Part shown: positions 26,013 to 35,414 of the stretch, one piece after another
How positions within the stretch are numbered: the first letter of the stretch is position 1
Layout of the letters: the number at the start of each line of letters is the position of its first letter
Notes under the pieces: model-generated
What the model saw: only the letters and a program-made list of their open reading frames with translations
Database searches by the model: none
What the model was told of the DNA's origin: nothing
Program-made: the position numbers and the translations under genes
Assembly (NCBI GenBank): GCA_015233565.1
Contig: JADFXM010000032.1
Span: 1 to 64,000 of the forward strand
DNA from: Candidatus Rifleibacteriota bacterium
GTDB taxonomy: Bacteria > Muiribacteriota > Ozemobacteria > Ozemobacterales > Ozemobacteraceae
Reading direction: 5' to 3'
DNA length: 64,000 bases

Positions 26013-27122
26013 ATGAAAAAAGTTCTCTTTATTTTCGGGACGAGGCCTGAAATCATTAAATTGGCCCCTGTAATTAAAGCCGCCGATGGTGAAGGATTGA
26101 GAGCGGTGGTTCTTCACACCGGCCAACATCGAGAAATTGCCGATGAAATGTTACGGTTGTTTCAAATTCATCCGGATATAAATCTGGATGTAATGCGAAG
26201 CAATCAGACGCTTTTTTCCCTGACCTCAAGAATATTGGAAAACTTTGAGCGAGTTTTCAATGCCGAAAAATATGACATGATTGTTGTACAAGGTGATACA
26301 ACTTCAGCTTTTTTAGGCGCATTAGCCGGCTATTACTCCAAAACGCCGGTGGCACACGTTGAAGCCGGCTTGCGTTCCAATGACAAATTCAGCCCCTTCC
26401 CCGAAGAAATAAATCGACGATTGGCTGGAAGTCTGACCGATTTGCATTTCCCACCAACAGAATTATCACGAAAAAACCTTTTGAAGGAAGGTGTGAACCC
26501 AAAAAACATTCACGTTACCGGGAATACGGTTATTGATGCGTTACTTTGGGCTCTGAAGCTCCCTTATGAGGCTCCGGATGCTTTGAAGCCGGTCTTTAAA
26601 TCCGGGAAAAAGATTATTCTTGTAACCTCACATCGTCGAGAGAGTTTCGGTGAACCACAAAGGCGTGTTTTTAAAGCCCTTCTGGAAATTGTAGAGTTTG
26701 TGGAAAATTCGATGGTCCTTTTTCCGGTTCATCCAAATCCTAACGTAATTAAGGAAGTTTCTGAAATTTTAAAAAACCATTCCCGGATACATCTTTGTTC
26801 CCCCCTTGGATACTTAGATTTTATCCACGCCATGGAAAAATCAGAACTTGTTTTGAGTGATTCAGGAGGGGTTCAGGAAGAAGCCCCTTCACTAAAAAAA
26901 CCAGTGCTTGTTTTACGTGATGTAACGGAGCGCCCGGAAGGCCTTGATAGCGGGGCTTTAAAACTTGTTGGTACTGATGATGAAAAAATTTTTTCCGAAG
27001 CTGTAAAATTGTTAACCGACAAGGGAGCTTACGCTGAGATGACGAAAAATCCCAATCCATATGGTGATGGACGAGCCTCTTTACGGATAATAAAATCCAT
27101 TAAACTATTTCTGGATGAATGA
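26013..27122 (+). CDS. wecB: UDP-N-acetylglucosamine 2-epimerase (non-hydrolysing)
   Basis: Interconverts UDP-GlcNAc and UDP-ManNAc in the cytosol to supply ManNAc for surface polysaccharides. It begins IFGTRPEIIKLAPVIKA, followed by HTGQH, VQGDTTSAF, HVEAGLRS with PEEINRR, the nucleotide-binding TSHRRESFG, and SDSGGVQEEAP with RDVTERPE, the full non-hydrolysing WecB pattern. Length of 369 residues is normal. The ribosome site is weak, and a small stem (GCGTAA/TTACGC at 25984-26001) overlaps the ftsH stop just upstream. No other surface-polysaccharide genes are adjacent, so its end product here is unknown. Confidence 0.95.
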   Translation: MKKVLFIFGTRPEIIKLAPVIKAADGEGLRAVVLHTGQHREIADEMLRLFQIHPDINLDVMRSNQTLFSLTSRILENFERVFNAEKYDMIVVQGDTTSAFLGALAGYYSKTPVAHVEAGLRSNDKFSPFPEEINRRLAGSLTDLHFPPTELSRKNLLKEGVNPKNIHVTGNTVIDALLWALKLPYEAPDALKPVFKSGKKIILVTSHRRESFGEPQRRVFKALLEIVEFVENSMVLFPVHPNPNVIKEVSEILKNHSRIHLCSPLGYLDFIHAMEKSELVLSDSGGVQEEAPSLKKPVLVLRDVTERPEGLDSGALKLVGTDDEKIFSEAVKLLTDKGAYAEMTKNPNPYGDGRASLRIIKSIKLFLDE

Positions 27123-27442
27123 AATGTATAATTCCAAAGGGGCCATTCCAGGAAATACTGAGGTGCTTGCAAAATCACCCAAGTTTTGTCTGAAAAAATT
27201 TTCACAATTGGTTTTAGTTGAACTGCTATTATTATTCTCGCTAATTAAAATTGCAATGCAGCGCAAAATAACGCTTTTTTCGTTAAGTTCTCTTCCCGAA
27301 AGAAACTCACTGTTTTCGTATCACGGAGCTTTGCCATACTGTTTTTTATTGCGATGTTATTTAGCGATCGGACTACTACTTTCAAGATTTTGATTGCATA
27401 ATTTTATTGAATAAATAAACTCTAGTTTCAGGAGTTATAAAA
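27123..27442. other. Spacer between wecB and leuS, mostly repeat B
   Basis: 320 bases. A frame at 27115-27393 is open, but its translation is the repeat element and lacks a ribosome site. The leuS ribosome site CAGGAG lies at 27429-27434. Confidence 0.5.
27235..27372. repeat. Inverted-repeat element family B, copy 2
   Basis: It matches 2067-2202 throughout. The terminal inverted repeat is clear here: CGCTAATTAAAATTGCAAT at the left against CGCTAAATAACATCGCAAT read inward from the right (16 of 19 identical). No coding capacity. It lies between wecB and leuS. Confidence 0.7.
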
Positions 27443-29911
27443 ATGGCCGAACGTTATGATTTTAAAAAAGTTGAAGAAAAATGGAAGCCTGTATGGGAGA
27501 AAAGCAACTCGTACAAAACCTCTGAAGATGGCAAAAAGACAAAATTTTATTGTCTCGACTTTTTTCCTTATCCATCCGGCTCGGGGTTATCAGTTGGACA
27601 TTTGAGAAACTATGTCCCAACAGATGTCATTTCTCGCATGAAGCGAATGCAGGGAATGAACGTATTACATCCCATGGGTTGGGATGCCTTCGGCCTTCCG
27701 GCGGAAAACTACGCGATTAAAATGGGAGTTCACCCGGCTGAAACTACAATGAAAAATGCGGGAAATTACCGCAGGCAGTTGAAACTGGTGGAATGTTCTT
27801 ACGATTGGGACCGTGAGGTTAATTCCAGCGATGCGAGCTATTACAAATGGACGCAATGGTTTTTCCTGATGCTGTATAAGCGTGGGTTGGCTTATCAGGC
27901 GGAAGGAGCGCAATGGTGGTGTCCGACTTGCCGAACAATTCTGGCAAATGAGCAGGTTGAAGCAGGGCGCTGCTGGCGTTGTGAAGCTGAAGTCACCAAG
28001 AAAGACCTGAAGCAATGGTATTTCAAAATTACCGCTTATGCGGACCGGTTGATAGATGACCTCAAAACAGTTGATTGGCCTGAGCACATAAAAAAGATGC
28101 AGGAAAACTGGATCGGAAAAAAGACTGGCACTGAAGTGGTGTTCAAAGCCTTGAATCCGACCAAAGTAGGTACTTCTTATGATTTGACTATTTTTACCAC
28201 TCGTGTTGACACTATATTCGGAGTTACTTTTTTAACTTTGGCTCCGGAGCATCCATTGGTTTCCGAATTAACTCATCCAAGCCGAGCCTCGGAAGTCTCG
28301 GAATATGTTGAAGCCTCCCGCAAAAAAAGCGAAATTGACAGGATGAGCGCTGAAAAAGAAAAAACGGGTACTGCGCTAGGCAGCTATGCAGTGAATCCGT
28401 TTAATGGCGAGAAAGTTCCAATTTTCATTGGAGATTATGTCTTATCAGGATATGGTACAGGTGCCGTAATGGCTGTACCAGCTCACGATGAAAGGGATTT
28501 TGCATTTGCCCATAAATATGGTTTACCCGTTCGTGAGGTGATAACACCGGGTGGAAACAAAGTTGGCCCACTTTCAGCCGCCTACACAGAATATGGGATT
28601 TGCGTCGATTCAGGCGAATTCTCCAAATTGACCTCGGAAAAAGCGATTGAAAATATGACGGCCTGGGTTGAGAAAAAGGGAATCGGTTCCCGAAGAGTGA
28701 ATTATAAATTCCGTGATTGGTTGATCTCCAGACAACGTTATTGGGGAGCCCCTATCCCGGTTATCCATTGTGACAGTTGCGGAAGTATCCCGGTTCCGGA
28801 AACGGATTTGCCGGTGCTTCTTCCGAATATAAGTGAATTTAAACCCGGAGAGGATGGCCGTTCTCCGCTCGCAAGGATTACAGATTGGGTCAGCACTAAA
28901 TGTCCTAAGTGCGGAAAGCCTGCACGACGTGAAACAGACACCATGGATGGGTTTGCATGCTCATCGTGGTACTTTTTGAGATTTGTTGATCCGAAGCTTG
29001 ACACAGCGGCTTTTGATCGGCAGAGAGTTGCATATTGGCTGCCCGTCGATTTATACGTTGGGGGAGCGGAACATGCGGTTATGCATCTTCTCTACGCACG
29101 TTTTTGGACGAAAGTAATGCAAGACGAAGGATTGATACCATTTTCCGAACCATTTGCAAAACTCCGGAATCAGGGAATGATGCTGGGTGCTGATGGCGAG
29201 AAGATGAGTAAATCCAAGGGGAATGTCATTACTCCCGATGAAATGGTTGAAAAATTCGGTGCTGATACATTGCGTGCATTTATTCTCTTTTTGGGTGCTT
29301 TTGAAACGGAAGTTGCCTGGTCTGACGAGGGAATAAAGGGAATGTCCAGATTTATGAACCGGGTTCATGATCTTGTACAGGACAATCCAGGCGGAAATTC
29401 AACCGAATCGGAAGAGATGAAAGCCGATTTTTACCGGATAATACACAAAACTATCAAAGCTGTCTCTCGTGATATTGAGAACTTCAGTTTTAACACCGCC
29501 GTTGCCCGACTGATGGAATTTGTTAATTTCCTGAGTGATGCAGCTAAGAAAGGTGAAGCCCCCAAAACCAAAGTCTGGCGTGAAGCAATTGAAGCGCTTT
29601 TGAAATTACTTGCTCCAATCGCTCCATTTCTTGCCGAGGAATTGTGGGAAAAAGTTGTCGGCAAGAGTTCAGTCCACCAGCAAAAATGGCCCGAGTTTAA
29701 TGAAAAATGGCTGGTCGAAGATGAAATTGTTTTACCGGTACAAGTGAATGGGAAATTACGGGATCAGTTGAAAATTCCCGTCACATTTTCAGAAGAACAA
29801 ATTCGCGAAGAATGTCTTAAAAGTGAAAAAATACAAAGGCACATAGAGGGAAAAACTGTTCTGAAGTTTATCTATGTTCCAAAGAGAATGGCCAGTTTTG
29901 TTGTGAAGTGA
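27443..29911 (+). CDS. leuS: Leucyl-tRNA synthetase
   Basis: Class I aminoacyl-tRNA synthetase that charges tRNA-Leu. The HIGH signature is SVGHLRNY within YPSGSGLSVGHLRNY, and KMSKS is intact as GEKMSKSKGN. A zinc knuckle follows the pattern CPTC...CWRC near residue 160. The CP1 editing domain is present (FTTRVDTIFGVTFLTLAPEH and GTGAVMAVPAHDERD), so misactivated residues should be removed. A second Cys pair (CDSCG / CPKCGKP) lies in the later insertion. Length of 822 residues is normal for the bacterial enzyme. The start is supported by TTTCAGGAG before the ATG. A short AGTAA tandem repeat begins at its stop codon. Confidence 0.97.
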   Translation: MAERYDFKKVEEKWKPVWEKSNSYKTSEDGKKTKFYCLDFFPYPSGSGLSVGHLRNYVPTDVISRMKRMQGMNVLHPMGWDAFGLPAENYAIKMGVHPAETTMKNAGNYRRQLKLVECSYDWDREVNSSDASYYKWTQWFFLMLYKRGLAYQAEGAQWWCPTCRTILANEQVEAGRCWRCEAEVTKKDLKQWYFKITAYADRLIDDLKTVDWPEHIKKMQENWIGKKTGTEVVFKALNPTKVGTSYDLTIFTTRVDTIFGVTFLTLAPEHPLVSELTHPSRASEVSEYVEASRKKSEIDRMSAEKEKTGTALGSYAVNPFNGEKVPIFIGDYVLSGYGTGAVMAVPAHDERDFAFAHKYGLPVREVITPGGNKVGPLSAAYTEYGICVDSGEFSKLTSEKAIENMTAWVEKKGIGSRRVNYKFRDWLISRQRYWGAPIPVIHCDSCGSIPVPETDLPVLLPNISEFKPGEDGRSPLARITDWVSTKCPKCGKPARRETDTMDGFACSSWYFLRFVDPKLDTAAFDRQRVAYWLPVDLYVGGAEHAVMHLLYARFWTKVMQDEGLIPFSEPFAKLRNQGMMLGADGEKMSKSKGNVITPDEMVEKFGADTLRAFILFLGAFETEVAWSDEGIKGMSRFMNRVHDLVQDNPGGNSTESEEMKADFYRIIHKTIKAVSRDIENFSFNTAVARLMEFVNFLSDAAKKGEAPKTKVWREAIEALLKLLAPIAPFLAEELWEKVVGKSSVHQQKWPEFNEKWLVEDEIVLPVQVNGKLRDQLKIPVTFSEEQIREECLKSEKIQRHIEGKTVLKFIYVPKRMASFVVK

Positions 29912-29930
29912 AGTAAAGTAAAGTAAAGTA
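29904..29930 (+). repeat. AAGTA/AGTGA short tandem repeat at the leuS stop
   Basis: Four to five 5-bp units (AAGTGAAGTAAAGTAAAGTA) begin in the last leuS codons and run past the TGA stop. A simple-sequence tract of this kind can vary by slippage, but changes here would only alter the 3' spacer. Confidence 0.7.
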
Positions 29931-29944
29931 ATCTGTGGTCTGGG

Positions 29945-30080
29945 GTTAGAAGCTGTTGAAAATTATCAAATCACTTAGGTGTGTTAGAAAAACAGTTCGG
30001 TGAAACAAACATGAATATCGGGTCGAATAGCTAGAAGGGTACAAGAAAACCATGCTTAGGATAATTTTCGACAGACTCGG
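29945..30080. repeat. Inverted-repeat element family C, copy 1
   Basis: Starts TTAGAAGCTGTTGAAAA and ends TTTTCGACAGACTCGGTA. About 133 bp, flanked by TA. It abuts copy 2 head to tail with a shared TA dinucleotide, as expected if elements insert at TA. The interior is more diverged than in the other two copies. Confidence 0.75.
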
Positions 30081-30213
30081 TAGAAGCTGTCGGAAAGTCT
30101 CGGTATATGCTGTTCGGTACAATGGGGTTAGCTGGTGATGCTAGAAAGCAGGGTAAAATATTGCGTGGGAACATTTAAAAATGAGAATTAGGATAATTTT
30201 CGACAGACTCGTT
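30079..30213. repeat. Inverted-repeat element family C, copy 2
   Basis: Starts TAGAAGCTGTCGGAAA and ends TTTTCGACAGACTCGTTA. It closely matches copy 3 at 49784-49919 across its interior (GGAAA..CTCGGTA, GATGC.AGAAAGC). It lies in the 416-base leuS to ATP-grasp spacer, which otherwise holds no gene. Confidence 0.8.
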
Positions 30214-30327
30214 ATCAATTTCCCGGTCGCCTCGATTCTGCTCAAAACGACCAACAATACTATTTGGGCCTCGCTTAGGGGGGCTTTAGTATTTGTGAAA
30301 CTTAGTTGCTGATATCAGAGGAAAAAA

Positions 30328-31488
30328 ATGAATCTGGTCTTTTTGCTTACAAATCCGAATGCTGATTTTTCCTATTTTTTGAATCGTCTTCAGGCATCAG
30401 GCTTTCTTATTTTTGGAATTAGCGACTCGCCGAAAAGTTCTTTGCCAGTCGAAATAAGAGCTTCTTTGAAAGAGCATTTTAAAATTGATCATCCTGAAGC
30501 ACTTGACCAGATCTTGACGGCTTGTGTCCAGATCAGAAACGAATTTGGACCGATAGAAAGGTTTGAAACACTGCAAAATCGGTTTCTGGAAATTGAGGCA
30601 GTGATCAGGGAAAAATTTGGAATTTTTGGCCCCAAACCTGCCGAGATCCCTTTTTTCAAGAAAAAGACTCTTATGAAAGCTACTTTTGAAGCAGCTGGCG
30701 CTAATGTTCCCAGAACCAAGCCACTTGTTGATAAAAGGAGCGCGTTGAAATTTACCGGACGAAAATATCCAGTGTTCATTAAACCGGAAACAAGCAGAGA
30801 GAATATTTATGACAATTTCCTGGTTTCCTCTGAGGAAGAATTGAACAGGTTTTTTGCAATAAAATATGATCATCAGTATATCATTCAGGAATATCTTGGA
30901 GGGCGCCAGGAATCTTTCAATGGCTTGACCGACAATCAGGGAAATATCGTTTTTTTCAATTGCAATTTCTTTTCCCCTGATCTTTGTACAACAGCCTCTT
31001 CCAATGAAAACCTTTCAATTCTTTCACCGATGAATGTCCCTGCTGACCTGGAAGAGACCGGACGGGCTATTGTAAAGGCCGCCAAACTCAATGAGAGGTT
31101 TTTTGTTATTGAGTTTATTCGCACAAATGACGGGAAGTTATATCCCATCGATTTGAAAATGGCCATTCCTCCGCATTTGGGATGTCACATTTTTAACTAT
31201 TCATCTGATATAGATGTTTTTTCGCTATGGGCGAATTGTATTAACCGTGTACAAAGTGAATTTACTTTTAAAAGACTTTATTCTGTCTCTTTTGCGGGCC
31301 GCAAATATAATCGGTCTTATAAATATTCTCACGATGAAATTGTCTCCAAGTGCGGGAAAAGCCTGGTTTATTCCGGAGTTAATCAGTCGGGTGATATTTC
31401 CCTGTCAGGGAATTTTTTGTATCTGCTAAGATCCAAGGATGAACAAGAGCTAAAGGATTTGGTAAATTACATTTTTGCGGAACCCTGA
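30328..31488 (+). CDS. ATP-grasp superfamily protein
   Basis: Likely ATP-dependent carboxylate-amine/thiol ligase of the D-Ala-D-Ala-ligase fold; substrates unknown. The ATP-grasp core runs from about residue 110 to 300: PFFKKKTLMKATFEAAG (entry helix), KYPVFIKPET (phosphate-binding Lys), IIQEYLGGRQESF (purine-binding strand), and FFVIEFIR followed by LYPIDLKMAIPPH, where acidic residues bind Mg. The final Asn of the usual ExN pair is not obvious (DLK instead), which could mean an altered metal site. The first 100 residues are a Rossmann-like pre-grasp domain. The start is supported by GAGGAAAAAA before the ATG. It is followed by a PfkB kinase 50 bp downstream, a likely two-gene operon ending at the strong terminator. 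Confidence 0.75.
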   Translation: MNLVFLLTNPNADFSYFLNRLQASGFLIFGISDSPKSSLPVEIRASLKEHFKIDHPEALDQILTACVQIRNEFGPIERFETLQNRFLEIEAVIREKFGIFGPKPAEIPFFKKKTLMKATFEAAGANVPRTKPLVDKRSALKFTGRKYPVFIKPETSRENIYDNFLVSSEEELNRFFAIKYDHQYIIQEYLGGRQESFNGLTDNQGNIVFFNCNFFSPDLCTTASSNENLSILSPMNVPADLEETGRAIVKAAKLNERFFVIEFIRTNDGKLYPIDLKMAIPPHLGCHIFNYSSDIDVFSLWANCINRVQSEFTFKRLYSVSFAGRKYNRSYKYSHDEIVSKCGKSLVYSGVNQSGDISLSGNFLYLLRSKDEQELKDLVNYIFAEP

Positions 31489-31538
31489 TTTAATCTTCAT
31501 TTTAAATAACTTCTATCTATGAATTAATGGAGGAATAG

Positions 31539-32447
31539 ATGAGCGTTAATATTGTAGTAGTAGGTTCAGTTGCTTATGATACCCTTGCCACGCCAAAAGG
31601 ACGGCGTGAAAAAGCGTTAGGGGGCTCTGCATCGTATTTTTCGACTGTTGCAAGCTATTTTACCAAACCAGGATTGGTAGGCGCAGTTGGGGAAGATTTC
31701 AAACCAGAGTATATTGAATTTTTGACTAAACGCAATGTAGACATGTCCGGTCTTGAAAAGTTGCCAGGGAAGACATTTCATTGGTCCGGGTCATATTCCG
31801 ATGACTTTGGAGATGCTACAACGCATGCTACCGAATTGAATGTATTCGAACATTTTTCACCCAAGCTTCCATCGCACTTCAGAACGGCTCCTTTCCTGTT
31901 TCTGGCCAATATTCATCCTCAGCTTCAGATCAAAGTAATCCAGGACGTTCAGAAACCACGTTTAATAGCACTTGATACAATGAATCTGTGGATAAATATT
32001 TCTCTTCCTCAACTCAAGGAAGCAATTAAACTGGTTGACATACTTTTTGTAAACAGACAGGAAGCCGCAATGCTGTCGGGTGAAAAAAAGCTAGCCAATG
32101 CGATTCATAAGCTTCTCCAGATGGGCCCCAAACGACTTGTGATTAAGATGGGAGAATTGGGAGCAATGACAGCGACAGAAACCGACAGGTTTTTTGTACC
32201 TGCTTTCCCTTGTCCCGAAATTACCGACCCAACTGGCGCAGGAGATTCTTTCGCAGGAGGTTTTATGGGTTGGATAGCGAAAACCGGCGATTTGTCAGAG
32301 AACAATTTCCGAAAAGCAATGATCTTAGGAACTGTAATGGGTTCAATCACTGTTGAAAACTTCAGTCTCGATTCATATCACACTCTTTCCCAGGATGAAA
32401 TCATGGAAAGATATTCCCAAGTTCTGGATATGATAAGGGTCGTTTAG
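31539..32447 (+). CDS. PfkB family carbohydrate kinase
   Basis: Sugar or nucleoside kinase of the ribokinase/PfkB family. The N-terminal signature is GGSASYFSTVASYF, and the C-terminal ATP-binding/catalytic motif is DPTGAGDSFAGGF with the base Asp in the GAGD loop. Length of 302 residues is normal. The acceptor sugar cannot be read from sequence; the lack of ribokinase- or fructokinase-specific substrate residues leaves it open. GGAGG lies 6 bases before the ATG. It is probably cotranscribed with the upstream ATP-grasp gene. Transcription ends at a strong bidirectional terminator 40 bp downstream. Confidence 0.88.
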   Translation: MSVNIVVVGSVAYDTLATPKGRREKALGGSASYFSTVASYFTKPGLVGAVGEDFKPEYIEFLTKRNVDMSGLEKLPGKTFHWSGSYSDDFGDATTHATELNVFEHFSPKLPSHFRTAPFLFLANIHPQLQIKVIQDVQKPRLIALDTMNLWINISLPQLKEAIKLVDILFVNRQEAAMLSGEKKLANAIHKLLQMGPKRLVIKMGELGAMTATETDRFFVPAFPCPEITDPTGAGDSFAGGFMGWIAKTGDLSENNFRKAMILGTVMGSITVENFSLDSYHTLSQDEIMERYSQVLDMIRVV

Positions 32448-32487
32448 TCGGAAGGCCCTTTGAAACGGGCTTTAATTTATAGATAAT

Positions 32488-32536
32488 TATCGCGGAATAA
32501 GGCATCAATGCTTTATTCCGCGATAGTATTTTTTAG
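32488..32536. terminator. Bidirectional rho-independent terminator
   Basis: TATCGCGGAATAA (32488-32500) pairs perfectly with TTATTCCGCGATA (32513-32525), with GCA/TGC extending into the loop. A TATTTTTTA run follows on the plus strand, and AATTATC on the other side gives a weaker run for minus-strand transcripts. It separates the convergent PfkB and citF genes. Confidence 0.9.
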
Positions 32537-34083
32537 TCGAGAACTTGCCAGACGGAATCTATTACAGTTCCGTCGCGCCATTCAATGACGGCGACTGGTT
32601 TATCGCCTAGTCGTGGTTTTTCGGGAATTCCGGTGATCGAATTGACTTTTTCCATCAATTCTTTTATTGGAATTAGTGGCAATCCCGCATTTTTAACGCG
32701 GTCGTACAAGTCAGGGCGTCTGGGATTGATGCAAATTCCACGTTCAGTTATAAGCACGTCAATTGCTTCGCCCGGAGCAGTAACGGTTGTCACACGCTCT
32801 TTAATTATTGGAATGCGCTTCCGGAAAGAAGGGGCTGTGAGTATTGTACAAGCTGATCCGGCTGCGACATCGGAAAAGCCTCCGGTGCCGTGAAGGAGCA
32901 ATCCGTCGCTATGGGTATTGACATTGGCGTTGAAGTCAAGGTCAACTTCCGTGGCTCCCAGAACGCCGACGTCGAGCATGTTGGCAAGGCATCCTTTTGC
33001 ATGTTGCAAGTAAGAGCTGAATGGCGGAGATTCGATATGTCTGGGGTTATTGCGTAATGAGCGCACTGCGGGGAGGTCGAACGCCTGCAGATCGAGGATG
33101 TAATCGATCAATCCTTCGTTGAGAAGGTTAACCAGTATTTCAGTGGAACCACCGTGTACAAAAGATGCTTTCACCTTTTTTTGGCGCATAATGTCACCCA
33201 GGAAAACAGTGAATCCGAGGGATATTCCGCCGGCACCGGCCTGGAATGAAAACCCATCCTTGACAAATCCCGCCGCGTCAACAAATTTTGCGCATAGTTC
33301 AGCAATCAAAAGTTGTGTCGGAGACTTGGTCAGCCGAGTTGTACCGGATACGATTTTTTCCGGATCGCCTACTTTGTCAACCTTTAACACGTAATCTACA
33401 TTTCCGCCCATGATCGACCAGGGAATGCAGGGATATCTTACAAGGTTATCGGTGATAACTACTACCTGGTCTGCGAATTGAGAATCCATAAGGGCATAGC
33501 CGAGTGGGCCGCATGCTGAAGGACCGTTTACGCCATTGGCATTTCCCAGTTCATCAGCAGTTGGAGCGACAATGAAAGCTACATCGATATGCAAATCGCC
33601 ATCCTGGATGGCTCTGGCTCTTCCACCGTGGGAGCGAAGAATTGCTGTTCGTTTCATGAATCCTTTCGAGCATGCAACTCCGACCTGCCCGTTCATCGAA
33701 CCTTCCACGTGGGAAATCACGCCACTTTTGATCAGATCAACGAGCAGATCATGTGTGGGAAAAAGCGCCGATGGCGCTACTACCAGGTCTTTGAGGCCCA
33801 GTCCGGCGAGGCGCGTCATTACCTCGTTAACCATATAATCGCCATTGCGGAAATGATGATGAAAGGAAACCGTCATTCCTGACCGGAGATTGAGTTTCTT
33901 TAAAAGGTCATCCCAACCGCTTACAACTTTGTTAATTCTTCCACGAGAACGAGTGGTTGGAATGGAACGGGCTGCAATTTTTCCGGTGGGTTCATCTGCA
34001 AAAGCGCCCTTAAAAGGCTTTATCGGTTTTCCATTTACCTGATCAGGAATTTTTCGTCCAAGAGAATTATTTATAAAGTTCAT
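32533..34083 (-). CDS. citF: Citrate lyase alpha subunit (citrate CoA-transferase)
   Basis: Alpha subunit of citrate lyase; it transfers the ACP thioester from acetate to citrate, starting cleavage of citrate to oxaloacetate and acetate in anaerobic citrate use. At 516 residues and with clear family segments (GKIAARSIPTTRSRGRINKV, VSFHHHFRNGDYMVN, HVEGSMNGQVG, NGVNGPSACGPLGYA, FSFQAGAGGISL), it is a full-length CitF. It is downstream of a fused citD-citE gene with only 2 bp between them, so they are cotranscribed and probably translationally linked. The activating ligase citC and the prosthetic-group genes citX and citG are not in the window and must be elsewhere if the enzyme is functional. 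Confidence 0.95.
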   Translation of the reverse strand: MNFINNSLGRKIPDQVNGKPIKPFKGAFADEPTGKIAARSIPTTRSRGRINKVVSGWDDLLKKLNLRSGMTVSFHHHFRNGDYMVNEVMTRLAGLGLKDLVVAPSALFPTHDLLVDLIKSGVISHVEGSMNGQVGVACSKGFMKRTAILRSHGGRARAIQDGDLHIDVAFIVAPTADELGNANGVNGPSACGPLGYALMDSQFADQVVVITDNLVRYPCIPWSIMGGNVDYVLKVDKVGDPEKIVSGTTRLTKSPTQLLIAELCAKFVDAAGFVKDGFSFQAGAGGISLGFTVFLGDIMRQKKVKASFVHGGSTEILVNLLNEGLIDYILDLQAFDLPAVRSLRNNPRHIESPPFSSYLQHAKGCLANMLDVGVLGATEVDLDFNANVNTHSDGLLLHGTGGFSDVAAGSACTILTAPSFRKRIPIIKERVTTVTAPGEAIDVLITERGICINPRRPDLYDRVKNAGLPLIPIKELMEKVNSITGIPEKPRLGDKPVAVIEWRDGTVIDSVWQVLD

Positions 34084-34085
34084 TT

Positions 34086-35285
34086 TTAAATTTCCTCCGC
34101 TCCTTTCATCCCGATTTTTTTGGCAAGATCAAGAACTTTGCGTGCCCGTTCAGCAACCGGAGCATCTATCATCTTGGATCCAAGGGCTACCACGCCGCTT
34201 CCGGTTTTTTCAGCTTCGCGAAATGCCGCAACGATTTTTTTTGCGTCATCCAGTTCCTGTTCGGTAGGCGCAAATGCACGATGCACAGGATCAATCTGCC
34301 TGGGATGAATCAACCCTTTTCCGACAAAACCAAGGGATTTGGCTTCCAGGGCTGAGGACAGCAAACCAGCTTCATCACCTACATCGGAAAAAACCGTATC
34401 TATAGCTTGAATATTAGCTGATTTGGCAGCTAGCACAATTTGTTGACGTGCCAGAAAAGTTTCTTTGCCATCTTTTGTTCGGGAAATCCCTAAATCGCGG
34501 GTAAAATCTTCCGCTCCAAAGCACAAAGCGACATTTCTTGGACTGGCTGAAGCAACACCGGCAGCATTAACAACGCCTTTTCCTGTTTCGATCAGGGGCA
34601 TGAACAAAGTTCGGCCCTGAATGCCATGTTTCTCCTCGATCTGATTGACAATTTGCTCAATTTCAACGATATCAGAGGCTGTCTCGCACTTTGGAATCAG
34701 TATTACATGCGGCAGTGATGGAATTATTTCCATGAGGTCATCCCGCCCAAAGGGGCCTTTTAAAGGGTTAACGCGGACAATTAATTCTCCGGCAGGAAAG
34801 AAGGTCGAAGCGCTTTCAAGCATGCGCCTGACAAGTATCCGGGATTCAACCTTCTGAGAGGGAGCAACAGAATCTTCCAGATCCAATATTATGGAATCCG
34901 CCCCAAAAAGCCCTGCATTTATCATCAGATCGGGTTGGTTCCCGGGAATGTACAATCTTGATCTTCTCAAACGGTCTTTTTGGGCCGGTTCTCGTTTGGG
35001 AATTTGAGCTTTAGGGGAAGTCGCTTTCCCGGACATTCGAAAAACTGCTTCAATTCTGGCCCAAATTGAAAAATCAAGAGCGCCATCGTCCTTTATGGAA
35101 AGCTTTCCGGCTTTGACTCCGAAAAAAGAACAAGCTTCTTCAGCAGTCTTTTTTATCAGGGAGCCAAAAAGCTTTTTTATACTTGATTCAACGACAATTT
35201 CAAAACCAGGAAATCCAGGTTCAAAGGAAACAATTAAATCCGATTTTCCTTCACACCCGGCTTTGAAAACTGAGCTTTCACTCAT
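34086..35285 (-). CDS. citE: Fused citrate lyase acyl carrier protein (CitD) and beta subunit (CitE)
   Basis: Two subunits of citrate lyase in one chain. Residues 1-90 resemble the gamma subunit/ACP CitD, including a Ser15 in the AGCEGKSD context that matches the site carrying the phosphoribosyl-dephospho-CoA arm, and GALDFSIWARIEAVF at its end. Residues 105-400 are CitE, the HpcH/HpaI-type lyase that splits citryl-ACP to oxaloacetate and acetyl-ACP: RRSRLYIPGNQPDLM, DSIILDLEDSV, VRVNPL, LIPKCETASD, LCFGAEDFTRDLG. A short basic, Pro-rich linker joins them. I use ATG 35285 because GGAGGTG precedes it; the TTG at 35300 overlaps that ribosome site. It heads a citDE-citF operon. Confidence 0.9.
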   Translation of the reverse strand: MSESSVFKAGCEGKSDLIVSFEPGFPGFEIVVESSIKKLFGSLIKKTAEEACSFFGVKAGKLSIKDDGALDFSIWARIEAVFRMSGKATSPKAQIPKREPAQKDRLRRSRLYIPGNQPDLMINAGLFGADSIILDLEDSVAPSQKVESRILVRRMLESASTFFPAGELIVRVNPLKGPFGRDDLMEIIPSLPHVILIPKCETASDIVEIEQIVNQIEEKHGIQGRTLFMPLIETGKGVVNAAGVASASPRNVALCFGAEDFTRDLGISRTKDGKETFLARQQIVLAAKSANIQAIDTVFSDVGDEAGLLSSALEAKSLGFVGKGLIHPRQIDPVHRAFAPTEQELDDAKKIVAAFREAEKTGSGVVALGSKMIDAPVAERARKVLDLAKKIGMKGAEEI

Positions 35286-35414
35286 TCCTTTCACCTCCAA
35301 AGGGTTTGCTTATGCAGAGTTAACATTTTAATAAAGCCATGTCAAGAGGGGTTCTACCAATTCTTTAGTCCTTGATTTTATTACATTTTTAAAAGTTTCG
35401 GATAATACTATTCT

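Noticed and set aside
27115..27393. Small gene overlapping the wecB stop
   Set aside because: Its coding sequence is repeat element B and it has no ribosome site.
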